Source of the DNA: Coprobacillaceae bacterium UN01-12pH3A
GTDB lineage: Bacteria; Bacillota_I; Bacilli_A; Erysipelotrichales; Coprobacillaceae
Assembly (NCBI GenBank): GCA_027676805.1
Contig: JAQENU010000004.1
Coordinates: 186,001-250,000 of the forward strand
DNA: 64,000 bases
Direction of reading: 5' to 3'
The translations under genes and the position numbers were made by a program. This document shows, piece after piece, positions 44,501 to 53,186 of the stretch. A model generated the notes under the pieces. The model did no database searches and was not told the origin of the DNA. It worked only from the letters and a program-made list of their open reading frames with translations. Position 1 is the first letter of the stretch. Each line of letters begins with the position of its first letter.

Positions 44501-44719
44501 GCCCGTCAGGGAAATCGCATCGCTAAAAGTAATTTAGGTCACTGTTATGAAAAAGGCATTGGTGTTAAAAAGGATTTAGACGAAGCGATTCGCTGGTATC
44601 AGGAAGCTGTAGATGATGGTTACGAGGAAGCTGTCGAGAAATTGGAAAAAGTTAAAAAAGAAAAAGCAGAACAAGAAAAAAATAAGAAAAAGGGACTCTT
44701 TGGTTTCCTTAAAAAATAG
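41540..44719 (+). CDS. Giant Sel1-like repeat protein (25 repeats)
   Basis: About 1059 residues. After an N-terminal acidic region of about 125 residues, 25 consecutive 36-residue Sel1-like units follow without a gap, each like ARALCNLGHCYEYGIGIEKD plus a helix AFEYYTKAAEKN. They form an alpha solenoid for protein-protein binding. Most units keep a Cys in NLGYCYE, which is uncommon. The C terminus is a Lys/Glu helix ending GLFGFLKK. There is no signal peptide, so it acts in the cytoplasm. The ATG follows ACGGGGAGAATAAT. The partner protein is unknown. Confidence 0.93.
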   Translation: MDILERLKFYEPLFNQWNVDEIITCEGDITWCKVKIEGFSETQTKLLKVKTLMAAKSDDNDQKMNELDKAYKQVLSNYEIEDLDFTNTPYINEEHYYIEEDDCILGMDICFLMKEDEIIEEAEEMPSTPEGIYELGLKYFYGNGKLHDEIKAAELFKQAAILGFPPAQCILGYCYEMGQGVGEDLSEAIHWYTVSANNGDDVGQCNLAYCYEMGRGVEKNFEEAVKWYQASAEQGYARALCNLGHCYEYGIGIEKDHQKAFEYYTKAAEKNFTPAKWCIGACYEFGIHVNPDPEKSFEWYLKAAEDGYERAQFNVAYCYEFGDGIEQNMDAAIEWYVAASNQDYAPALCNLAYCYENGNGVEKDIKKANELYERAAYQGYPRAMYNLAYNYENAIGLEENIERAVVLYRQAAEANYPQAQCKYGYCLEVGFGVEKDEALACEYYRRAAEQGDPIGACNLGYCYESGIGVERNADEAFKYYEQSAKEGYPRGLANLGYFYEVGLGCKADPQIAVSLYRQAAEQGYAVAQCNLGYCYEVGIGVEINYDEAFKYYDMAAQQDYPRAISCIGYCYEAGQGCEQDEKKATDYYRKASDFGYPVAQCNLGYCYEVGIGVEQDAQQAVHFYQLAAEQGYPRAQCNLGLCYEVGRGTQKNMEEAVKWYIAASHQNYPRAMYNYACCLENGDGVEANMEEAFVWYKKAADAGFARAQCVAGYCYEMGEGTAKDLAQALHYYTLSAENEDAVGQCNLGYMYDYGIGTEKDIDLAFKWYQASAQQGYPRAQCNLGYCYEVGDGVEADIKKAAEWYQKAADQDDINACCNLGVFFEFGKGVEQSYEKAVEYYQKAADMNSSRGMTNLGVMYENGYGVDKNPDKAVELYRRASELGYARATCFLGYCYETGIGVEVDLKKAIELYQSSAEAKFPQGIYNLACCYDFGTGVQKDEAKAVELYQEAADLGHITAINNLGVNYENGTGVQKDEAKAVELYAKAARQGNRIAKSNLGHCYEKGIGVKKDLDEAIRWYQEAVDDGYEEAVEKLEKVKKEKAEQEKNKKKGLFGFLKK

Positions 44720-44723
44720 AATG

Positions 44724-44748
44724 ACTGCTGGTGAAGCCAGCGGTTTTT
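44724..44748 (+). terminator. Terminator of the Sel1 gene
   Basis: ACTGCTGG and CCAGCGGT (one G-U pair), then Ts. Confidence 0.8.
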
Positions 44749-44811
44749 CTTTAGGAATTCATAGTAATTCAGGAGAATTCTTGGTATGATAAACAAGGTA
44801 GGAGGTAGGTT

Positions 44812-45600
44812 ATGAGTAAAGCTTTCTTTTTTGATATCGATGGGACATTGTTAGATACTCCGCATGGACTCATTGATATTTCACCGGTGAATAAAGCCGC
44901 TATCTTAAAACTTCAGCAAGAGCATTTGGCATTCATTGCAACAGGGAGAACAAAATGTTTTATTGTAAAGCCGATTCGGGATTTCCCTTTTAGCGGTTTT
45001 GTGACATGCAATGGAGCTTATGTGGAATATAAAGGAAAATGTATTTTTAAACAAAAAATCCCTCAGTCAGCTATTCATTCGTTGATACAGGTATGTGATC
45101 AATATGGCTTTGATTACTACATTGAAGGATATGATCATATTTATGTAAATGATAAAAATAGAAAAAGCATCCAGGATTTTTGCAGACGCTGGGAAATGGA
45201 TGCGGAGACGATGGTGGATAGCTTCGATGAAGAGGATATTGAAGCGTATATCGCCATGGTGAAGGTTCAAGATCCCAAAGAATTTAAGTTAATCTATGAT
45301 TTGCTGGGAGATCATTTTGATATTGCTCAGCATCCTAATCAGCTTTCTTTTGATCTTAATATTAAAGGGATTAATAAAGGAGTGGGGATCATTGAACTGA
45401 CTAAAGCGTTAGCTATGGATATTCAAGATACCTATGCTTTTGGTGATGGAAATAATGACCTTGAAATGCTAAGTGTTGTTGGACACGGCATTGCGATGGG
45501 AAATGCTGTGGAAGCATTGAAAGAAATTGCCGAATACGTCAGCGATGATGTGGTATCCGACGGTGTAGCTAAAGCTTTGAAGCATTATCAGTTTATCTAA
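44812..45600 (+). CDS. Cof-type HAD-superfamily phosphatase
   Basis: FFDIDGTLLDT is the nucleophile motif I, IAFIATGRTKC motif II, and TYAFGDGNNDLEMLSVVGHGIAMGNA motif IV; the C2b cap lies between. 262 residues is typical of Cof/YbiV sugar-phosphatase-like enzymes. Substrate unknown. A related gene lies at 53554-54339. A bidirectional terminator is at 45599-45626. Confidence 0.92.
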   Translation: MSKAFFFDIDGTLLDTPHGLIDISPVNKAAILKLQQEHLAFIATGRTKCFIVKPIRDFPFSGFVTCNGAYVEYKGKCIFKQKIPQSAIHSLIQVCDQYGFDYYIEGYDHIYVNDKNRKSIQDFCRRWEMDAETMVDSFDEEDIEAYIAMVKVQDPKEFKLIYDLLGDHFDIAQHPNQLSFDLNIKGINKGVGIIELTKALAMDIQDTYAFGDGNNDLEMLSVVGHGIAMGNAVEALKEIAEYVSDDVVSDGVAKALKHYQFI

Positions 45601-45626
45601 AAAGGTTGAAAATTCCAACCTTTTTA
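45599..45626. terminator. Bidirectional terminator
   Basis: AAAAGGTTG and CCAACCTTTT arms between the convergent HAD and chromate transporter genes. Confidence 0.85.
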
Positions 45627-46172
45627 CATGTAGATAAATAAACCGATGACACCGCATAAACTCATCATGACAATCGGATTCACCTTATATTTTCTTAATA
45701 AAAATAAAGCGGCCCCAAACATCAGCATGGCTAGCAGATCGCCATGAACAGAGCTGTTTAAAGTGGAAGTACCAAAAAAAGTCAGCAGCAGAATCGTGAA
45801 GGCGGCAGAGACGATCAAGCCTAAAGAGGTGGCTTTCAATGATTTAAGGATTTCAAAAATATATTTGGAATGTTTATATTTCTTGAAGAACTCATAAAGT
45901 AAAGTGGAAATAAGTATACCACACAGGATACATCCCACAGTGGCAACGATAGCGCCGGGAATGCCTGCAATCTGAATGCCGACAAAAGTAGAGGTGTTCA
46001 CTGCTAAGGGACCCGGAGTCATTTGTGAAATAGTAATAATATCGGTAAATACTTTTTCACTGATCCATCCCTGTGTTAAAACAACCTGCTGTTGAATCAT
46101 TGGAATAATCGCATAACCGCCGCCGATGCTGCAAAGACCGATTTTTAAGAAAGTGATAAAAAGATTAAACAT
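45624..46172 (-). CDS. chrA: Chromate transporter family protein, half 2
   Basis: A single CHR (chromate ion transporter) domain of about 182 residues with five to six helices. ICSIGGGYAIIPMIQQQVVLTQGW near the N terminus and QMTPGPLAVNTSTFVGIQIAG are diagnostic. Its start overlaps the end of the other half by 8 bp, so both are needed as a heterodimer of the split CHR type. I start at 46172 because AGGAGGCAAGAGC precedes this ATG. Chromate may not be the real substrate. Confidence 0.85.
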   Translation of the reverse strand: MFNLFITFLKIGLCSIGGGYAIIPMIQQQVVLTQGWISEKVFTDIITISQMTPGPLAVNTSTFVGIQIAGIPGAIVATVGCILCGILISTLLYEFFKKYKHSKYIFEILKSLKATSLGLIVSAAFTILLLTFFGTSTLNSSVHGDLLAMLMFGAALFLLRKYKVNPIVMMSLCGVIGLFIYM

Positions 46173-46743
46173 GCTCTTGCCTCCTTTTGACAACCGACTG
46201 CATAAATAAGAAGAAAATACTGATTAAAGAGCTGATAACTAGGATCAGCATGACATTGACATTAAAAAAAGCATTGGCAATAAAAGCAGCGGGAACCAAT
46301 AGATTTAATAATACCGATTTTTCTTCTAAGATCATTTTATACATATCTATAATTAAATCGACGATCAGAGCGGCAACGCCAGCCTGCATCCCTTTTAAGA
46401 TTGCGGCAATATAGGAATTATTGGAAAATGCAGCATACCAATTAGATATAAAGCTGAGAATGATGATGGGAGGCAGAATCGAACAAAGACTGCTGATGAG
46501 GATACCAATCCAGCCGGCAGTACGTTTTCCTGCTAAGATACTTAAATTAATTGCGATGGCTCCCGGCGAAGATTGAGCAATGGCAGCCATCTCCATCAGT
46601 TCTTCCTCACTGAATAATTTTTTTTGCTCGACAAAGTATTTTCTGATCATCGGGATGACCACATAGCCACCGCCAAAAGTAAATGTGCTGATAAATAGAA
46701 AGACATAGCAAAGCCATAAATAAAAACGAATTTTCTCTTTCAT
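46165..46743 (-). CDS. chrA: Chromate transporter family protein, half 1
   Basis: The other single CHR half: FTFGGGYVVIPMIRKYFVEQKKLF and MAAIAQSSPGAIAINLSILAGKRTAG are the conserved blocks. About 192 residues. I start at 46743 after AAAGGAG on the minus strand; more upstream starts would run into the divergent LysR promoter region. Divergent from a LysR regulator, its likely controller. Confidence 0.85.
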   Translation of the reverse strand: MKEKIRFYLWLCYVFLFISTFTFGGGYVVIPMIRKYFVEQKKLFSEEELMEMAAIAQSSPGAIAINLSILAGKRTAGWIGILISSLCSILPPIIILSFISNWYAAFSNNSYIAAILKGMQAGVAALIVDLIIDMYKMILEEKSVLLNLLVPAAFIANAFFNVNVMLILVISSLISIFFLFMQSVVKRRQEHV

Positions 46744-46854
46744 AGAACTCCTTTCTCTGTATGCAAGGTTTATTATAAAAGTTGCTTTGCCATTTGTGAA
46801 ATGATAATATACAGGGAGAGGCATGAATGAAATTCATGACAAAAGGAGACTTAT

Positions 46855-47727
46855 ATGAACCTTAAACACTACATTATTTTTAGAGAAGTCGCTAAAACGG
46901 AAAACTTTACCCGTGCCGCAGAAAATCTCTTTTTAACACAGTCTGCCGTTTCTCACGCAATGAAAGAATTGGAAAGCAAAGTCAATACTCCTTTATTTGA
47001 AAGAATGCATAAAAGTGTGAAGCTGACAAAAAGCGGAGAATTACTATTAAAAGAAGTCCTCCCTCTGCTTGAAGAGATGGAACGCTTAGAGTCTCGTTTA
47101 GGGGAATTGAAGGAAGCGGCTCCGCTTTCTATTTCCAGTTGTATTACCTTTGCTCAAATCTGGCTGCCTCGCTATATTCAGCAGTTTCAAAGTGTTCATC
47201 CTGCCAAGGTACAGGTAGAGATTAACAGTGCTGCTTTAGCGTTAAAGGCATTATTAGAGGGAAGAGCGGATGTTGCCTTTATCGAAGGCGCTTTGCCGTC
47301 ACAGTCTTTTTTAATGACGCCGATTCTAAATTATGACATTGGGGCTTATGTGTCACCTAATACAACGATTCAAAGTAAATTATCACTAAAAGCATTGCTG
47401 GAGCAGCGTTTGCTGTTAAGAGAACGCGGAAGTGCAGTCCGGGAAACGTTTGAATCAGCTGTGACATTGGCAGGTTATCAGCTATTCGCTGAATGGGTCA
47501 GTGTTGATTCACAAACCTTGATTGAAGCAGCAAAAAGGGGATTGGGCATTGCAATCTTACCTAAAGTATTGGTTCAGCAGGAGCTAAAAGAAAATACATT
47601 GATCGAATTGGAGATTACCGATTTAAATCTGAGTAACCCAATCACGATGGTGATGAATAAGAATAAAAAGATGACACCGATGCTGGAAGCATTTTGTGCG
47701 AATATACCGCTCAATATCTTGTTATAA
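46855..47727 (+). CDS. LysR-family transcriptional regulator
   Basis: Complete LTTR of 290 residues. The N-terminal winged helix (NLKHYIIFREVAKTENFTRAAENLFLTQSAVSHAMKELE) and the type 2 periplasmic-binding-like effector domain are present, with late patterns such as VDSQTLIEAAKRGLGIAILPKVLV. It is divergent from the chromate transporter pair and likely controls it. The ATG follows AAAGGAGACTTAT. Ligand unknown. Confidence 0.9.
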   Translation: MNLKHYIIFREVAKTENFTRAAENLFLTQSAVSHAMKELESKVNTPLFERMHKSVKLTKSGELLLKEVLPLLEEMERLESRLGELKEAAPLSISSCITFAQIWLPRYIQQFQSVHPAKVQVEINSAALALKALLEGRADVAFIEGALPSQSFLMTPILNYDIGAYVSPNTTIQSKLSLKALLEQRLLLRERGSAVRETFESAVTLAGYQLFAEWVSVDSQTLIEAAKRGLGIAILPKVLVQQELKENTLIELEITDLNLSNPITMVMNKNKKMTPMLEAFCANIPLNILL

Positions 47728-47748
47728 TAGAGAAAAGGAGAAAATCGA

Positions 47749-48057
47749 ATGGAGTATAAAACAATTACACCGCAGACCGCAAAAGAAATGATCGATCACG
47801 AAAAAGTGACGATAGTGGATGTTCGTGAAGAGGAGGAGTATGCAGTAATGCATATCCCGGGTTCAATCCTGCTGCCATTAGGAATGATTACGCAAACTGC
47901 AACGGCATCATTGAAAGATCCCAATGAAAAGATTTTGGTCTATTGCCGCAGCGGAAAAAGAAGTGCGGCAGCATGTGAACAGCTCGAAAAGATGGGCTAT
48001 CAGAATGTGTATAACTTTGGCGGGATTTTAGATTGGCCCTATGACATCGACCGATAA
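47749..48057 (+). CDS. Rhodanese-like sulfurtransferase
   Basis: A single rhodanese domain of 102 residues: VTIVDVREEEEYAVMHIPGSILLPLG and the active-site loop LVYCRSGKRSAAACEQLEKMGY with the catalytic Cys. Cytoplasmic, and likely a persulfide carrier. 21 bp after the LysR gene and probably co-transcribed. The ATG follows AAAGGAGAAAATCGA. A terminator follows at 48060-48085. Confidence 0.92.
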   Translation: MEYKTITPQTAKEMIDHEKVTIVDVREEEEYAVMHIPGSILLPLGMITQTATASLKDPNEKILVYCRSGKRSAAACEQLEKMGYQNVYNFGGILDWPYDIDR

Positions 48058-48059
48058 GG

Positions 48060-48085
48060 ATTGCAGAAGGGCAATCTTTTTTTAT
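48060..48085 (+). terminator. Terminator of the rhodanese gene
   Basis: GATTGC and GCAATC arms, then a long T-run. Confidence 0.8.
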
Positions 48086-48406
48086 TTATAAGCGTTGGTT
48101 TTATGAAAGGGTTTTCGCTTGTGAAGGGATGAAAATCAAGCGGTTTTAATCATAAAAAAAGTGTAAAATTTTGAAAAAAATGTTCTTTTGGCGATTCGCT
48201 TTAAAAATAAGAAAAAGTATGATAAAATCAATATAAATAAGAGCTAGTTTGATTTGCATTTCACGGGGTTTAAAAAAATTTTTTAAGTGTAAGCGCTTAA
48301 TGTCAAAAAGGAGGTAAAAAAGCTATTGTATTTTTTTTCACAAGATGATAAACTACGTGTGTAAATCAAATTAAATATTTCACAAAAAACATACGGAGGT
48401 GTGATC
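48086..48406. promoter_or_regulatory. adhE upstream control region
   Basis: 320 bp without a supported gene. A cre-like site TGTAAGCGCTTAAT is at 48288-48301 (CcpA consensus TGTAANCGNTTNCA). Two repeated ATTTCAC blocks could be half-sites of a Rex-type redox repressor. TATGAT followed by AAAAT near 48219 is a possible -10. A good AAAGGAGGT at about 48309 has no proper gene after it, only a possible short leader ORF. Confidence 0.5.
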
Positions 48407-51067
48407 ATGGCAGAAAAAAAAGTTGCCAAAGTAGAAGAAATGACAAATGAACAAGTGGATGCTTATGTAGATGGTCTAGTAAGCAAAGCCTTAGTTTCAT
48501 TAGAAAAATTTAGACGTTTAGATCAAGATGCAGTAGATTATATCGTTGCAAAATGTTCAGTTGCTGGATTAGATCAGCATGGTGTTTTAGCAGAAGCTGC
48601 TATCAAAGAAACAGGCAGAGGGGTATTTGAAGACAAAGCCGTTAAAAACTTATTTGCCTGCGAATACGTAAACTCTAACTTACGTCACTTAAAAACAGTA
48701 GGAATCATCAATGAAGATCCACTAACTGGAATCACTGAAATCGCTGAACCAGTTGGGGTAGTATGTGGAATTATCCCTACAACAAACCCAACTTCTACAG
48801 TTATCTTTAAATCATTAATCGCTTTAAAAACAAGAAACCCAATCATCTTCTCATTCCATCCATCTGCTCAGCAATGTTCTAAGCTAGCAGCTATTTGTAT
48901 GAGAGATGCAGCGGTTGCAGCCGGAGCTCCGGAAGATTGTATTCAATGGTTGGACTTACCAACTCCATCAATGTATGCAACGACTTCATTAATGAATAAT
49001 GATGGTATCGCTACAATCTTGGCAACAGGTGGTAACGCAATGGTAAAAGCTGCATATTCTTGCGGTAAGCCAGCATTAGGTGTAGGAGCCGGAAACGTGC
49101 CTACATACTTAGAAAAAACTTGTAACATCAAACGTGCAGTGAATGACGTTATCTTATCAAAATCTTTCGATAACGGGATGATTTGTGCTTCTGAACAGGC
49201 AGCTATCATCGATCATGAAATCTATGATGAAGTGATCAATGAAATGAAACGCTTTAAAGTTTATTTTGTAAATGATAAAGAAAAAGAAGCTTTAGAAAAA
49301 TATATGTTCGGATTTGCTTCTAACTCTGAAGGTGTTGAAAACGCTAAATTAAATCCAAATATCGTTGGACATTCAGCTTATTCAATCGCTTTAGAAGCTG
49401 GAATCAAAGTACCGGAAGATACTCAAATCCTTTGTGCAGTATGTAGTGAAGTAGGACCAAAAGAACCTTTAACAAGAGAAAAATTATCTCCGGTATTAGC
49501 TATTTTAAAAGCTGATTCTACAGAAGATGGTATTGCTAAAGCGGCAGCAATGGTTGAATTCAACGGTTTAGGACACTCTGCAGCAATCCATACTCAAAAT
49601 CATGATGTAACAATCGAATTCGGTAAAGCTTGTAAAGCAATCCGTATCATCGAAAATGCTCCATCTACATTCGGAGGAATCGGTTCAGTTTATAATGCTT
49701 TCATTCCTTCATTAACATTAGGATGTGGATCTTATGGTAGAAACTCAGTTTCTAACAACGTAAGTGCCATCAACTTATTAAATATTAAGAGAGTAGGGAG
49801 ACGTAACAACAATATGCAATGGGTTAAACTTCCACCAAAAATCTATTTCGAAAAGAACTCAATCAAATACTTGATTGATATGAAAGAAATGGAAAAAGCT
49901 ATGATCGTCACTGACCGTGGTATGTATAATTTAGGTTATGTAGCTAAAATTGAAGATGCGATCAAGAGAAGAAGAAATAAAGTAGATATCGAATTATTCT
50001 TTGATGTTGAACCAGATCCAAGTGTAGATACAGTACAAAAAGGTGTTGAATTAATGAACAAATTCAATCCTGATGTTATTATCGCATTAGGTGGAGGTTC
50101 TTCAATGGATGCCGCTAAAGTTATGTGGTTATTACATGAACATCCAGAAGTAAACTTCGATGATATTAAACAAAAATTCATGGACATTAGAAAACGTGCA
50201 TTCAAATTCCCTGAATTAGGAAAGAAAACAAGATTAATCTGTATCCCAACAACTTCAGGTACAGGTTCAGAAGTAACACCATTTGCGGTTATTACTGATC
50301 GTAAAGAAAATAAAAAATATCCATTAACTGACTATGCATTGACACCAACAGTAGCTATCGTAGATCCGGAATTTGCAATGAGTATGCCTGCTTCTATCGC
50401 TGCTGATACAGGGGTTGACGTATTAACTCATGCCGTTGAAGCTTATGTTTCAATCTTAGCATCTGACTTTACAGACGGATGGGCTAAACAAGCGGTTAAA
50501 TTAGTATTCGACTACTTAGAAAGATCAGTTAAAAATGGTAAAAACGATCCGGAAGCAAGAGAAAAAATGCATAATGCTGCGACTATCGCCGGTATGGCAT
50601 TCGCCAATGCTTTCTTGGGTATGAACCACTCATTAGCACATAAGATCGGTGGAGAATTCCATGTACCTCATGGACGTACAAACGCTATTTTATTACCACA
50701 TGTTATCCGTTATAACGGAACAGTGCCTACTAAATTAAACATTTGGCCTAAGATCGAAAACTATAAAGCTGATGTTAAATACATGGAATTAGCTCAATTA
50801 ATCGGATTAAACCCTAAAACTCCAGCTGAAGGTGTAGAAATGTTTGCACAGGCTTGTGATGAATTATCAGGAAAAGTTGGAATTCCTTCTAACTTCGCAT
50901 CTCAGGGAATCAGCAAAGAAGATTGGGAAGAAGCCGTTCACAGAATCGCTATGAACGCTTATGAAGATCAATGTTCACCAGCTAACCCTAGAATGCCTAT
51001 GGTTAAGGATATGGAACAAATCTTAAGATTAACTTATAGCTATGAAAGAAAAACAACTAAAAAATAA
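48407..51067 (+). CDS. adhE: Bifunctional aldehyde/alcohol dehydrogenase
   Basis: Reduces acetyl-CoA to acetaldehyde and then ethanol, regenerating NAD+ in fermentation. Domain 1 (about 1-450) is a CoA-acylating aldehyde dehydrogenase with Cys260 in NGMICASEQ and IIPTTNPTSTVIFKSL. Domain 2 (about 460-880) is an iron-dependent alcohol dehydrogenase with ALGGGSSMDAAKVMW, TSGTGSEVTPFAVI and the metal region GMNHSLAHKIGGEFHVPHGRTNAILLPHVI. 886 residues, full length. I start at the ATG at 48407 after CGGAGGTGTGATC. A terminator follows. Confidence 0.97.
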   Translation: MAEKKVAKVEEMTNEQVDAYVDGLVSKALVSLEKFRRLDQDAVDYIVAKCSVAGLDQHGVLAEAAIKETGRGVFEDKAVKNLFACEYVNSNLRHLKTVGIINEDPLTGITEIAEPVGVVCGIIPTTNPTSTVIFKSLIALKTRNPIIFSFHPSAQQCSKLAAICMRDAAVAAGAPEDCIQWLDLPTPSMYATTSLMNNDGIATILATGGNAMVKAAYSCGKPALGVGAGNVPTYLEKTCNIKRAVNDVILSKSFDNGMICASEQAAIIDHEIYDEVINEMKRFKVYFVNDKEKEALEKYMFGFASNSEGVENAKLNPNIVGHSAYSIALEAGIKVPEDTQILCAVCSEVGPKEPLTREKLSPVLAILKADSTEDGIAKAAAMVEFNGLGHSAAIHTQNHDVTIEFGKACKAIRIIENAPSTFGGIGSVYNAFIPSLTLGCGSYGRNSVSNNVSAINLLNIKRVGRRNNNMQWVKLPPKIYFEKNSIKYLIDMKEMEKAMIVTDRGMYNLGYVAKIEDAIKRRRNKVDIELFFDVEPDPSVDTVQKGVELMNKFNPDVIIALGGGSSMDAAKVMWLLHEHPEVNFDDIKQKFMDIRKRAFKFPELGKKTRLICIPTTSGTGSEVTPFAVITDRKENKKYPLTDYALTPTVAIVDPEFAMSMPASIAADTGVDVLTHAVEAYVSILASDFTDGWAKQAVKLVFDYLERSVKNGKNDPEAREKMHNAATIAGMAFANAFLGMNHSLAHKIGGEFHVPHGRTNAILLPHVIRYNGTVPTKLNIWPKIENYKADVKYMELAQLIGLNPKTPAEGVEMFAQACDELSGKVGIPSNFASQGISKEDWEEAVHRIAMNAYEDQCSPANPRMPMVKDMEQILRLTYSYERKTTKK

Positions 51068-51080
51068 TGTCTGAAAATGA

Positions 51081-51117
51081 AATAATCTGGGGATCAAACC
51101 TCAGATTATTTTTTTGT
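51081..51117 (+). terminator. Terminator of adhE
   Basis: AATAATCTG and CAGATTATT arms, then Ts. Confidence 0.9.
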
Positions 51118-51176
51118 TTTTTATTTGGAATAGACACACATTATGATATACTATAAGGGCTAAGAAGGAGGCGCGT

Positions 51177-51860
51177 ATGAAAATAAATAAATCATTCATT
51201 ATATACTTTATTTTATTTTTATCTACCCTTCTTTACCAAGTCTTTGTAGCTGTGAGTCCCGTTATCACATTTGGGGTAAAAGAAAAAATCGGAATTGTGA
51301 CACTGGGGATTTTATGGCTGAGCCTCAGTGTATGGCAGCTATTAAAAGAATTAAAGGAACGCTCACAAAAACGTAAGCTGATGACCGCCTTTATTTTCCT
51401 TGTTTTTATTATTTATCTGGTTAATCTCGTTTATTTATTATTCTTTGATGGCGATTTTGGCAGAAATATCACAGTACAAAGTAATAAACTTTTATCGCAT
51501 ATGGTTGAAGGCATTAATTTGGAGCCGTTTAAAATGATGAAGGACTATATGCTGGCTTATCAAAATGGCAATATCTACCTGTCACATTTATTGCTTAATG
51601 TTGTTGGGAATTTAATCGTCTTTGCTCCAATGGGGATTTTGTTGCCGACCTTATCGGAAACGATGGATTCTTTCTTTCGCTTTCCGCTTTTTATGGCAAC
51701 AACTATCATTTTAAGTGAATGTGCACAAGTGTACTTTAGTGTAGGGGTCGGGGACATTGATGATTTTATTTTAAATTTTACCGGGGTCATGATTGTCTTT
51801 CTCATTTATAAGATTCCATTTGTGAAGAAAGCATGGAAACATTTGCTTTATCGGGATTAA
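51177..51860 (+). CDS. VanZ-family membrane protein
   Basis: 227 residues with about five to six helices. NLEPFKMMKDYM, LLLNVVGNLIVFAPMGILLPTL, ILSECAQVYFSVGVGDIDDFILNFTGVMIVFLIY are the VanZ blocks. Function unknown in most bacteria. The ATG follows AAGGAGGCGCGT. It is 36 bp upstream of the DUF308 gene, perhaps in one operon. Confidence 0.82.
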   Translation: MKINKSFIIYFILFLSTLLYQVFVAVSPVITFGVKEKIGIVTLGILWLSLSVWQLLKELKERSQKRKLMTAFIFLVFIIYLVNLVYLLFFDGDFGRNITVQSNKLLSHMVEGINLEPFKMMKDYMLAYQNGNIYLSHLLLNVVGNLIVFAPMGILLPTLSETMDSFFRFPLFMATTIILSECAQVYFSVGVGDIDDFILNFTGVMIVFLIYKIPFVKKAWKHLLYRD

Positions 51861-51895
51861 TTATTATTATATAATAAATGTAAGGGGGGAGAGCG

Positions 51896-53173
51896 ATGAA
51901 GGATAAACGTTGGGAATCCTCTTCAATGGTCATCGGGGGAACGTGTCTTGTTGTTTTAGGCATCAGTGTCATGATTATGCGGGCAACATTTGCGATTACG
52001 ATGATCGAACTGATTGCTTCCCTATTGATTATCGCCGGAGTTTTTCAATTAGTAGCATTAGTGATTGGTTCAAATGATATTAAGAAATCAATCTCTTTGA
52101 CGACAGCTTTAGTGAGTATTGTGGCAGGAGAACTGATACAGTTATTTCCCGAAGTGCCGGTTTCTTTGATTGTCATCTTATTTGGACTGTATGGCATTAT
52201 GACGGGAGTATTAAAGCTTATTACTTATTTTATTTATCGCAAAGACCATGTGAAAGGACGTTTAATCTTATTACTGGATGCGCTCTTGTTTATTGGTTTA
52301 GGGTTGTTTTTGGTATTAACCCCGTTTGCCAGAGTAGGACAGCTGTTTTTACTATTGGGACTGTATGCGGTATGTTTGGGATATACCTATGTACGTGATG
52401 GCTTTGAACTCATCATTCCAAAAGCAACGAAAACAAAGTATAAAAGAATGATCCGTATTAATTTACCGATCTTTTTAGTGGCATTGCTGCCGTACCGTGC
52501 CTTACAGGCAATCAATAAATATTTAGGGGAATACGATGATGACGGCGAAGTTACCGAATTTGTAGAAAAGAAAGAAGAAGTTGTTCCGGATATTGAAGTT
52601 TTTATTCATGTCACTCAAAATGGCTATGGGGCCTTAGGACATGTTGATTTATATTTTGACAATGAGATTATTTCTTATGGTAATTATGATCAGGATTCAT
52701 TTAAACTGATGGAATCAATCGGAGATGGTATTTTATTTATCACAACTAAAGAAAAATATATTCCTTTTTGCATAGAACACAGTAAAAAAACATTATTCAG
52801 CTATGGCTTGAAATTAGATGAAGAACAATATAAAAATGTCAAAGCAAAGATTGATGAATTAAAGTCACGATTAGTGCCTTGGGAACCACCGATTATGAAA
52901 GATCCGGAGCATCCGGAGAAATATCAGGATTATGGAAGTCTGTTAGTCAAAGATTGCGATGCGTTGCTTTACAAGTTTAAATACAGCCGCTTTAAGACCT
53001 ACTTTGTCATGAGTACAAACTGTGTCTTGCTGGCAGACAGCGTACTAGGAAAAGCAGGGACAGATTTATTGAATATCAACGGGATGATCACACCGGGGAC
53101 ATATTATGATTACTTTGAACGTGAGTTCAAGAAAGAGGGCAGTTTCGTGGTAACACGTACAGTTTATAAATAA
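51896..53173 (+). CDS. DUF308-like membrane protein with C-terminal papain-like domain
   Basis: 425 residues. The N-terminal about 180 residues have six helices resembling HdeD/DUF308 (ITMIELIASLLIIAGVFQLVALVIG). The C-terminal half is soluble: FIHVTQNGYGALGHVDLYFDNE gives a conserved His and FVMSTNCVLLADSVLG a Cys, as in NlpC/P60-like permuted papain-fold proteins, although the family call is uncertain. A membrane-anchored hydrolase or binding domain is a reasonable inference. The start follows AAGGGGGGAGAGCG. The next gene is a PII-like protein 13 bp away. Confidence 0.65.
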   Translation: MKDKRWESSSMVIGGTCLVVLGISVMIMRATFAITMIELIASLLIIAGVFQLVALVIGSNDIKKSISLTTALVSIVAGELIQLFPEVPVSLIVILFGLYGIMTGVLKLITYFIYRKDHVKGRLILLLDALLFIGLGLFLVLTPFARVGQLFLLLGLYAVCLGYTYVRDGFELIIPKATKTKYKRMIRINLPIFLVALLPYRALQAINKYLGEYDDDGEVTEFVEKKEEVVPDIEVFIHVTQNGYGALGHVDLYFDNEIISYGNYDQDSFKLMESIGDGILFITTKEKYIPFCIEHSKKTLFSYGLKLDEEQYKNVKAKIDELKSRLVPWEPPIMKDPEHPEKYQDYGSLLVKDCDALLYKFKYSRFKTYFVMSTNCVLLADSVLGKAGTDLLNINGMITPGTYYDYFEREFKKEGSFVVTRTVYK

Positions 53174-53186
53174 TGGGGTGAGAAAA

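Noticed and set aside
41900..44640. Regular repeat array resembling a CRISPR or VNTR, and long antisense ORFs on the minus strand
   Set aside because: The 108-bp period is the DNA image of 36-residue Sel1 units. The minus-strand ORFs are shadows with no ribosome sites.
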